This document shows positions 13,560-18,733 of a stretch of DNA of 18,733 nucleotides, one piece after another. The DNA is from Oscillospiraceae bacterium. Lineage in GTDB: Bacteria; Bacillota; Clostridia; Oscillospirales; Ruminococcaceae. A program made the translations under genes and the position numbers. The notes under the pieces were generated by a model. It saw nothing but the letters and a program-made list of their open reading frames with translations. It was not told where the DNA came from and ran no database searches. Position 1 is the stretch's first letter, and each line of letters opens with the position of its first letter. The stretch spans positions 1 through 18,733 of the forward strand of contig DOQG01000013.1 of the NCBI GenBank assembly GCA_003512525.1. Direction: 5' to 3'.

Positions 13560-14880
13560 TTACAAAAGGATACTCGGATATTATCCCGGGTTGCTTTCGG
13601 CGGCGGAAAAAGCCGCAAAGAAAAGTAAAGAAAAGTTAGCACAGGTAACGGCATATGTCACTGCACCTGTGCTGTTTTGCTATGTAAGCTATGTCATTGA
13701 AAACGCTGAAAAAGAGGGTATAAAGAAAATATTTTTCTTGGCGCGTGACGGATATATACTCAAAAGCATTGCAGATGTGATGCTAAAAAGCAAAAAATCA
13801 GATATAGAAACGGATTATCTTTATGTTTCGCGCTATGCGCTGAGAAATGCGATGTATTTTAAATGTGATACGGTGCAGGATTTTGAGAGCGCGGGTTTTT
13901 TCGGACACTGTGCGGTGCAGAGTGCGGAGAATACACTTAAAAGAGCGGGAATTGATGAGAGTCAACGTGTGCGGGTTTACAATAAAATCGGGTTTGACGG
14001 TGATGAAAAAAGAATTATGGACGATGCGGAGTATGATGATTTTTGCAAGCTGTTAAAATCGGATAAAGAATTATTTTCGGATATTAAAAATAATTCGCGG
14101 GAGAAATACGAAAATATTATCGGGTATTTTAAGCAAAGCGGTCTGTTTGAAAATAAAAGAATTGCGCTTGTTGACAGCGGGTGGCTCGGCTCGGTGCAGA
14201 GAACGCTTACTGAGCTTATTAAGGACAATACGGATACCGGCAGGATAACAGGATATTATTTCGGGCTTTACAGAAAAAAGAGCGAACGCTACAGGTCTTT
14301 TTTGTTTGATATATCGGACGCTTATAGATATGTGCCGACGTTCTGCAACAATCTGTTCGAGTGCTTCTGCTCTGCGCCTCACGGCATGACTATCGGTTAT
14401 CGCCACACGGAAAACGGCATACAGCCTGTTACGGCGAAGGTAAACGACTATATAGCCGATGCCGCAGAAATACAGAACGATATCGCTGTGAGATTTGCGT
14501 CGTATGCTTGTGAGAGCGATGCGGTCATTCCCGAAAAAAAGCGCAAAAGGCTTACAGCAAGGCTCATAAAGGCGCTTATGTATAAGCCGGATATGGAGGA
14601 AGCGGAAATCTACGGCGCGTTTCCGTTCTGCGATGACGCTACCGAGATATCTGTACAGCCGCTTGCGTGCGACAGCGGAAAGAGCATACGCAATATTCTT
14701 TTTTTGAACAGAATATCACGAAAAAGAAAAGGTCAGAATATATATCCCGACAAGGGTATGTTCTGGCTTTACGGAAGTATAAGACTGACCGGATGTAAGC
14801 CTGCGTGGGTTTACAGAAGCAGCGTCAGGATATGGGAAAAATTAAGGCTTATTAAGGAAAAGAGGAAACAATGCCGCTGA
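13546..14880 (+). CDS. ARDG-motif polysaccharide-locus protein (HAD-like, COG5610 C-terminal type)
   Basis: A 444-residue cytoplasmic protein with no clear membrane segment. It carries F-F-L-A-R-D-G-Y-I-L (residues 63-72), then Y-L-Y-V-S-R-Y-A-L-R (about 90-100) and V-D-S-G-W-L-G-S-V-Q (209-218). These are hallmarks of predicted hydrolase-like proteins encoded in capsule and lipopolysaccharide loci, often joined to glycosyltransferases. The usual N-terminal D-x-F-D-T-L HAD motif is not visible, so this looks like the C-terminal part of such proteins standing alone. The exact activity of the family is unknown to me. The start is a GTG at 13546, 9 bases after GGGAG. The gene overlaps the GT4 gene by 14 bases and the GT2 gene by 10, so the three are tightly coupled. 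A glycan-assembly role rests on context. Confidence 0.75.
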   Translation: MKISNYKRILGYYPGLLSAAEKAAKKSKEKLAQVTAYVTAPVLFCYVSYVIENAEKEGIKKIFFLARDGYILKSIADVMLKSKKSDIETDYLYVSRYALRNAMYFKCDTVQDFESAGFFGHCAVQSAENTLKRAGIDESQRVRVYNKIGFDGDEKRIMDDAEYDDFCKLLKSDKELFSDIKNNSREKYENIIGYFKQSGLFENKRIALVDSGWLGSVQRTLTELIKDNTDTGRITGYYFGLYRKKSERYRSFLFDISDAYRYVPTFCNNLFECFCSAPHGMTIGYRHTENGIQPVTAKVNDYIADAAEIQNDIAVRFASYACESDAVIPEKKRKRLTARLIKALMYKPDMEEAEIYGAFPFCDDATEISVQPLACDSGKSIRNILFLNRISRKRKGQNIYPDKGMFWLYGSIRLTGCKPAWVYRSSVRIWEKLRLIKEKRKQCR

Positions 14881-15662
14881 TATCGGTTATAATGGGCGTA
14901 TACAACAGCGATCCCGTAAAGCTCACGGCGGCTGTAAATTCGGTACTGAACCAATCGGTCGGGGATATCGAGCTTATTATATATAATGACGGCTCGGATA
15001 ACGTGACCGGAAAAATACTGAAAGGATTTACCGACCGCCGCGTAAAGATCATCTGTTCGACTGAAAATAAGGGTCTTGCAGTGGCACTCAACGCCTGCAT
15101 TGATGCGGCAGAGGGAAAATATATAGCAAGACAGGACGATGACGATATAAGCCTTGAAGGCAGGTTTGAAAAGCAAGTGAAATATCTTGAGGAGCATAAG
15201 GATATTGACTTTATCGGTACGGCGTGTGAGCTTTATTCGGACAGCGAGGGAGTTTACGGTGAGCGTATAATGCCTGAGCATATCGACAGGGAAAGCTTCC
15301 TGTTCAATTCGCCGTTTATACACGGAAGTATGATGTTCAGACGGGAAGTTTTCCGCTGCCATCGCTACAGGACGCTAGGAAAGAACCGTAAGTATGAGGA
15401 TTACGACCTGTTCATGCGTCTTTGCGCAGACGGATACAAATCGGCAAATCTCACTGACAAGCTGTATTGTTTTTATTATGATAAGGCGTTAAGAGCTGTT
15501 TCATTTTCTATGCGTTGTGATGAGTATAAAGTGCGTATGGAATGTTTCAGAATGCTGGGACTTATGCCAAAGGGAATTATATATGCGCTTAAACCTATCT
15601 TGCTGGGTTTTATTCCGCGCAGGGCGACTATGAAAATAAAAGAGAAAACAAACAAAGTGTAG
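14871..15662 (+). CDS. GT2-family glycosyltransferase
   Basis: A 263-residue inverting glycosyltransferase of the GT-A fold. It opens with P-L-I-S-V-I-M-G-V-Y-N, has the nucleotide-binding Asp40 (Y-N-D-G-S), E-N-K-G-L-A, and the metal-binding D-x-D within Q-D-D-D-D (Asp89-Asp92). A later H-G-S-M-M-F-R-R-E-V-F matches the usual acceptor-side element, followed by E-D-Y-D-L-F-M-R-L. No transmembrane anchor is evident, though the C-terminus is basic and hydrophobic. Its ATG lies inside the end of the preceding gene (10-base overlap), with AGAGG a few bases upstream. It is the last gene of the synthesis operon. The next gene has its own promoter 80-100 bases downstream. Confidence 0.92.
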   Translation: MPLISVIMGVYNSDPVKLTAAVNSVLNQSVGDIELIIYNDGSDNVTGKILKGFTDRRVKIICSTENKGLAVALNACIDAAEGKYIARQDDDDISLEGRFEKQVKYLEEHKDIDFIGTACELYSDSEGVYGERIMPEHIDRESFLFNSPFIHGSMMFRREVFRCHRYRTLGKNRKYEDYDLFMRLCADGYKSANLTDKLYCFYYDKALRAVSFSMRCDEYKVRMECFRMLGLMPKGIIYALKPILLGFIPRRATMKIKEKTNKV

Positions 15663-15704
15663 CGTATTTATGTTAATTTACTGACGCATTTTGCATAACT
15701 AACC

Positions 15705-15804
15705 GTTATATCGCTTTCTTTCTTTGGTGTATTTGCATATTGTAAAGATGATAGAAATGTGTTAAAATGAATTATATTTTGTTTGACAGAATAAGCGATA
15801 TAAC
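15705..15804. repeat. Perfect 12-base inverted repeat bracketing the exporter promoter
   Basis: GTTATATCGCTT (15705-15716) and AAGCGATATAAC (15793-15804) are exact reverse complements, 76 bases apart. The promoter at 15740-15768 lies between them. The right arm sits in the leader just ahead of the ribosome binding site. It could be an operator pair for DNA looping. Confidence 0.7.
15740..15768 (+). promoter_or_regulatory. Promoter of the exporter-PIN operon
   Basis: TTGTAA (15740-15745), a 17-base spacer and TAAAAT (15763-15768), with a predicted start near 15775. A consensus TTGACA at 15783-15788 has no -10 box at the right distance. Confidence 0.6.
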
Positions 15805-15828
15805 AGCGAAAGAGGGTTGAATATACAA

Positions 15829-17157
15829 TTGAGCGATAAATTCAGCATTGATGATATACTTGCCGAATTTGGCGAAGAAAAGAACGAAAAAAATGCGCAA
15901 AAGCCGCAGGTCGGCAGTAATAAAATACAGTCTGCAAAGCAATCACCGGGAGCTACTATGATCCTTCGTTCTATTGACGAAAAGAAGAACTCGGCTAAAA
16001 GTAAAGCCGATACCAAAGAGATCTTGACTAAAAGCTCTGCGACCGCAAAAGCAAATACAGTTCAGAACAATGCGGCAAAAGGTGTAAGCACTGAAAAAAG
16101 AAATGTTTCCGATAAGCCTGTTTCTTATAAGGGGTTGGACGAATTTGAAGAAAAGAAAACCGCTGTAAAGAACAAACCCGATAAGACTGCGGCGCCTAAG
16201 AAAACGGCAGCTCAGTTGCACGGTACAGCTTCATCGGCAGCAGGCGGAAATATGAAGAAAAGAAGCTCGGCTGCAGATACAGCGGTCAGAAAGACGGAGG
16301 CATCAAGACCTGCCGCAAAGCCTGTAAAAGAAATTGCGCATAAGCAGGACAACGTAAAGGTGTCTATTAACTCATCGCCGAATACTACTTTCATCGATAA
16401 AGTCAAGCAGTACAGATTTCTTTTTGAGGAACTTACCAAAAGAGATTTCAAGAAGAAGTACAAGCGTACCGTGCTCGGTATACTCTGGAGCGTAATTTCA
16501 CCGTTCCTGACGTTTATGATCCAGTATTTTGTGTTCGGCTACATTTTTAACCGCCTTGATTCGGGCTTCGTTGTGTATCTGCTTACAGGTACGCTTATGT
16601 ATACATTTTTCAGCAATGCGACCATGGCGGGAATGTTTTCGATGTACTCAAACGGCTCAATACTTTCAAAGGTAAAAGTTCCGAAGGCGTTGTTTGTACT
16701 TTCGTCGAACTCTGCCGCAACTTTCAACTTTCTGCTGACATTAGTCGTTTACTTTGTATTCATGATAGCTTGCGGTATAAATTTCGGTTTTCATCTTTTC
16801 ATGATGCTGTATCCTATAATTTGTCTGATAATATTCAATATCGGTATGAGCTATATTCTTTCGACTCTTTTCGTGTTCTTTAAGGATATACAATATCTCT
16901 ATCAGATATTTACTATGTTGCTCACTTATCTTTCGGCGCTTTTCTATGATATCAGGTCGTTCCCAGACAATATGCAGTTCATATTCCGCATAAACCCGAT
17001 ATATCAGTATATATCCTATATGAGAGAGCTTGTTATGCAGTCGGCAATTCCGAGTTTGTCGCATCACCTTATATGTCTTTCATTTTCGCTCGGAATGCTG
17101 GGACTCGGCATTTTTATCCATAAAAAAACAGAACAAAAGTTTGTATATTATTATTGA
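15829..17157 (+). CDS. ABC-2 type polysaccharide exporter permease (TagG/Wzm-like) with long N-terminal extension
   Basis: The membrane subunit of a glycan or teichoic acid ABC exporter, about 442 residues. Residues about 195-442 are a standard ABC-2 permease: an amphipathic F-L-F-E-E-L-T-K-R-D-F-K-K-K-Y-K-R-T, then L-G-I-L-W-S-V-I-S-P and about six membrane segments, ending in a short basic tail. Family members are usually near 270 residues. Here about 185 residues precede the core: a start reading F-S-I-D-D-I-L-A-E-F-G, then a Lys/Ala/Ser-rich, probably disordered and strongly basic stretch. The start is uncertain. TTG at 15829 follows AGAGGG (15811-15816) by 12 bases, while TTG at 15817 abuts that site. 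The ATPase subunit follows after 14 bases. The substrate is probably the glycan made by the upstream operon. Confidence 0.88.
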   Translation: MSDKFSIDDILAEFGEEKNEKNAQKPQVGSNKIQSAKQSPGATMILRSIDEKKNSAKSKADTKEILTKSSATAKANTVQNNAAKGVSTEKRNVSDKPVSYKGLDEFEEKKTAVKNKPDKTAAPKKTAAQLHGTASSAAGGNMKKRSSAADTAVRKTEASRPAAKPVKEIAHKQDNVKVSINSSPNTTFIDKVKQYRFLFEELTKRDFKKKYKRTVLGILWSVISPFLTFMIQYFVFGYIFNRLDSGFVVYLLTGTLMYTFFSNATMAGMFSMYSNGSILSKVKVPKALFVLSSNSAATFNFLLTLVVYFVFMIACGINFGFHLFMMLYPIICLIIFNIGMSYILSTLFVFFKDIQYLYQIFTMLLTYLSALFYDIRSFPDNMQFIFRINPIYQYISYMRELVMQSAIPSLSHHLICLSFSLGMLGLGIFIHKKTEQKFVYYY

Positions 17158-17171
17158 TATGAGGAATGCAA

Positions 17172-17927
17172 ATGGTTATTGATGTAAAGAACATTACGGT
17201 TCAATATACAGTCAACAATTTTCGTGAGATCGGACTTAAAGAATATCTTATCAAAAAGATCAAGAGAGATATAAAAGCAGAACGATTTACGGCAGTAGAC
17301 AATGTTTCTTTCAGCCTTGAGGAAGGTGATTTCCTTGGCATAATCGGTACTAACGGCGCAGGCAAATCAACTTTGCTCAAGGTCATATCAGGTATTATAA
17401 AGCCTGCAAAAGGAAGTGTTACCGTAAACGGCAAGATCGCCGCACTGCTTGAACTCGGCTCAGGGTTTGACGGTGACCTTACGCTTAAAGAAAATATATA
17501 TCTCAGAGGTGCGATGCTCGGTTATACAAGAGAATTTGTAGATAAAAAGTACAAGAGCATACTTGAGTATGCGGAGCTTACCGAATTTGAAGACAGGGCA
17601 TATAAGCAGCTTTCTTCCGGTATGAAGTCAAGACTTGCATTTGCGATATCCTGCCTTATGGAGCCTGAGATATTGATACTCGATGAGGTCCTGTCGGTCG
17701 GTGACGCGGCATTCAGAGCAAAGAGCGAAGCCACTATGATGAATATAATAAAGAACGGCTGCTGTACTCTTTTCGTTTCGCACTCCCTTCCGCAGGTCAG
17801 AAGACTGTGCAACAAGGTGCTGTGGCTTGACAAGGGTAAGCAGATAGCGTTCGGAGATGTGGATACAGTCTGCAATAAGTATGACAGGTATATACAGACC
17901 GTTACAAATATGCAGAATTTGAAGTAA
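17172..17927 (+). CDS. ABC exporter ATPase (TagH/Wzt-like)
   Basis: A 251-residue ATPase that powers the permease encoded just upstream. Walker A is G-T-N-G-A-G-K-S-T (59-67), the signature is L-S-S-G-M-K-S-R-L-A-F, Walker B is I-L-I-L-D-E-V-L-S-V-G-D, and the switch His lies in S-H-S-L-P-Q-V-R. The Glu in D-E-V-L and the spacing are typical of the polysaccharide-export branch. The start is ATG at 17172, 7 bases after GAGG (17161-17164); an ATG at 17166 lies too close to that site. It lacks the C-terminal carbohydrate-binding domain of some Wzt proteins, so the substrate is probably not recognised by this subunit. It is co-transcribed with the permease and the following PIN-like gene. Confidence 0.94.
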   Translation: MVIDVKNITVQYTVNNFREIGLKEYLIKKIKRDIKAERFTAVDNVSFSLEEGDFLGIIGTNGAGKSTLLKVISGIIKPAKGSVTVNGKIAALLELGSGFDGDLTLKENIYLRGAMLGYTREFVDKKYKSILEYAELTEFEDRAYKQLSSGMKSRLAFAISCLMEPEILILDEVLSVGDAAFRAKSEATMMNIIKNGCCTLFVSHSLPQVRRLCNKVLWLDKGKQIAFGDVDTVCNKYDRYIQTVTNMQNLK

Positions 17928-17945
17928 CAGACAGTAAGAGGCAGT

Positions 17946-18524
17946 ATGGCTATATATCTAATAGACTTTGAAAATGTGCATTCAGACGGACTCAAAGGCA
18001 TAGAACAGCTTGACCGTAAAGATGAGTGCTATATTTTTTACAGTGAGCACGCAGGTGTGCTGACTTTCAATATGCACAAGAAAATTACCGAGAGCTGTGC
18101 CAAGATCTATTATGTTGAGGCACAGGTCGGTATGAAGAACGCGCTTGATTTTCAGCTTGTTTCTTATCTCGGATATATGCTCAGAGAAAAGCCGGAAGAA
18201 AATTACTGTCTTGTTTCAAACGACAAGGCATTTGAACTTGTATCGAAATTCTGGCAGGAGAAGGGTGTTAATGTTACATCTGCGGTTTCTCTTGACAAGG
18301 CTAAGGGAAATGAGCATTATGACAGAATATATTCTGAGCTTGAAAAGCTCATATCCGACAGTGACGAACGTGAGTTTGTGGGAAAATGCATAAATGAGCT
18401 TTCCACAAAGTCAGGTATAAATAACCGTATAGTCAAGAAATACGGCACTACCCGTGCAGGTGAGATATACAGACTTATAAAGCCGCTTCTGTCTGATAAA
18501 AAGGGCGATATGCGGCAGGTTTAA
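17946..18524 (+). CDS. PIN-like domain protein, probable ribonuclease
   Basis: A 192-residue protein whose N-terminal about 125 residues fit a PIN-like nuclease fold. Strand Y-L-I-D7-F-E9-N10-V carries the first acidic residues. K-N-A-L-D68-F-Q-L supplies a second, and C-L-V-S-N-D93-K-A-F the third, the usual arrangement for metal-dependent RNA cleavage. The C-terminal about 65 residues look helical and basic. Similar single-domain proteins occur widely in Firmicutes with unknown function. I suspect the PIN_7-like group but cannot confirm it. The ATG follows AAGAGG by 4 bases. The gene begins 18 bases after the ATPase stop with no terminator between, so it is probably in the exporter operon. 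No antitoxin-like small gene is next to it. Confidence 0.8.
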   Translation: MAIYLIDFENVHSDGLKGIEQLDRKDECYIFYSEHAGVLTFNMHKKITESCAKIYYVEAQVGMKNALDFQLVSYLGYMLREKPEENYCLVSNDKAFELVSKFWQEKGVNVTSAVSLDKAKGNEHYDRIYSELEKLISDSDEREFVGKCINELSTKSGINNRIVKKYGTTRAGEIYRLIKPLLSDKKGDMRQV

Positions 18525-18541
18525 AATACAGATATTAAAAG

Positions 18542-18558
18542 GGGCTGTGATACAGCCC
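18542..18558 (+). other. Small hairpin opening the right repeat
   Basis: GGGCTGT, loop GAT, ACAGCCC, 17 bases after the PIN-like gene's stop. It has no U-tract, so it is not a terminator by itself. The left copy holds the equivalent GGCTGT / ACAGCC hairpin at 151-165, aligned without gaps. Confidence 0.75.
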
Positions 18559-18733
18559 GGAAAAGGAAAGGTGAGTCGAAGCGCAAAGATAGTGCGCTCG
18601 ACTCACTTTTTTGTATGGTTTGCTCCTATTATATTGCTTTAGTAATTAACAATGATAGCAAGCTACCGATAGTTCTGTTTGTCGGATAGCACTTCTCGGG
18701 TTCGCTATTCCGGTTAATAACGTTGCTACTATG
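18543..18733 (+). repeat. Right copy of the terminator-bearing inverted repeat
   Basis: This copy corresponds base for base to 165-1 in reverse complement and continues past the point where the left copy meets the window edge (18708-18733), so the true element may be longer. In gene orientation the order is again small hairpin, purine-rich spacer, long hairpin, U-tract and an AT-rich tail. The tail holds GATAGCACTTCTCGGG (18685-18700), identical in both copies. Confidence 0.9.
18571..18612 (+). terminator. Long hairpin terminator of the right repeat
   Basis: GTGAGTCGA (18571-18579) pairs perfectly with TCGACTCAC (18598-18606). GCGC (18581-18584) pairs with GCGC (18594-18597) around a 9-base loop, with A18580 bulged. 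Six T follow (18607-18612). It should end the exporter-PIN transcript. Confidence 0.85.

Noticed and set aside
14811..15362. A long minus-strand open frame opposite the ARDG and GT2 genes.
   Set aside because: It lies antisense to two clear, overlapping genes, has no recognisable motif and no binding site of note. It is a by-product of the codon pattern on the other strand.
17946..18524. The PIN-like protein as the toxin of a toxin-antitoxin pair.
   Set aside because: No small antitoxin-type gene overlaps or neighbours it. The adjacent genes are an ABC exporter and the repeat, and the protein is longer than VapC toxins.
18615..18689. Matching 24-codon open frames in both repeat copies, just after the U-tract (ATG at 18615 and its left-copy counterpart), ending at the same TAG.
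   Set aside because: There is no ribosome binding site. Three of the changes between copies alter the amino acid and two do not, giving no sign of protein-level constraint, and the frame lies downstream of a strong terminator.

Overview
The window looks like a piece of a mid-GC clostridial chromosome from an anaerobic gut member of the Oscillospiraceae/Ruminococcaceae. The grounds are strong AGGAGG-type ribosome binding sites, TTGACA/TATAAT-like promoters with 17-base spacers, a pyruvate formate-lyase operon under a ZTP-type riboswitch, a PaaK plus double-ACT gene pair, a membrane-anchored amidase-domain protein and a two-gene polysaccharide ABC exporter. This lineage assignment is an inference from gene content, not a database match. 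I see no transposase, integrase, CRISPR array, tRNA or rRNA.

Layout. Bases 1-165 and 18543-18707 are two copies of the same repeat in inverted orientation, so the two ends of the window mirror each other. Each copy lies just downstream of a gene, in the same orientation relative to that gene, and carries a small hairpin, a long hairpin with a U-tract, and about 95 further bases of unknown role. From left to right the genes are: a secreted wall-associated 5'-nucleotidase-type phosphoesterase (minus strand); divergently, an FGGY sugar kinase; a zinc-ribbon membrane protein; a membrane-anchored protein with a C-terminal amidase domain (minus strand); paaK and an ACT-domain regulator; a GNAT acetyltransferase; riboswitch-pflB-pflA; a three-gene cell-surface polysaccharide operon (GT4 glycosyltransferase, ARDG-family protein, GT2 glycosyltransferase); and a second operon with an ABC-2 exporter permease, its ATPase and a PIN-like nuclease.

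How they fit together. PflB splits pyruvate into acetyl-CoA and formate, and PflA installs its glycyl radical. The ZTP-type leader would raise expression when ZMP/ZTP signals a shortage of 10-formyl-tetrahydrofolate, which formate helps replenish. PaaK with its ACT partner probably works on aryl acids derived from aromatic amino acids. The right third (12.3-17.9 kb) reads as synthesis followed by export of a cell-wall or capsular glycan. The export half has its own promoter, bracketed by a perfect 12-base inverted repeat, and ends in a PIN-like nuclease gene with no obvious role in glycan export.

The most unusual items are the terminator-bearing repeat with compensatory base changes, the roughly 185-residue Lys/Ala-rich N-terminal extension on the exporter permease, the inverted repeat around that gene's promoter, and the PIN-like gene in the exporter operon. 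The only gene-free stretch of about 300 bases is 6400-6701. It holds divergent promoters, an 8-base inverted repeat and a leader hairpin, and I see nothing else in it.
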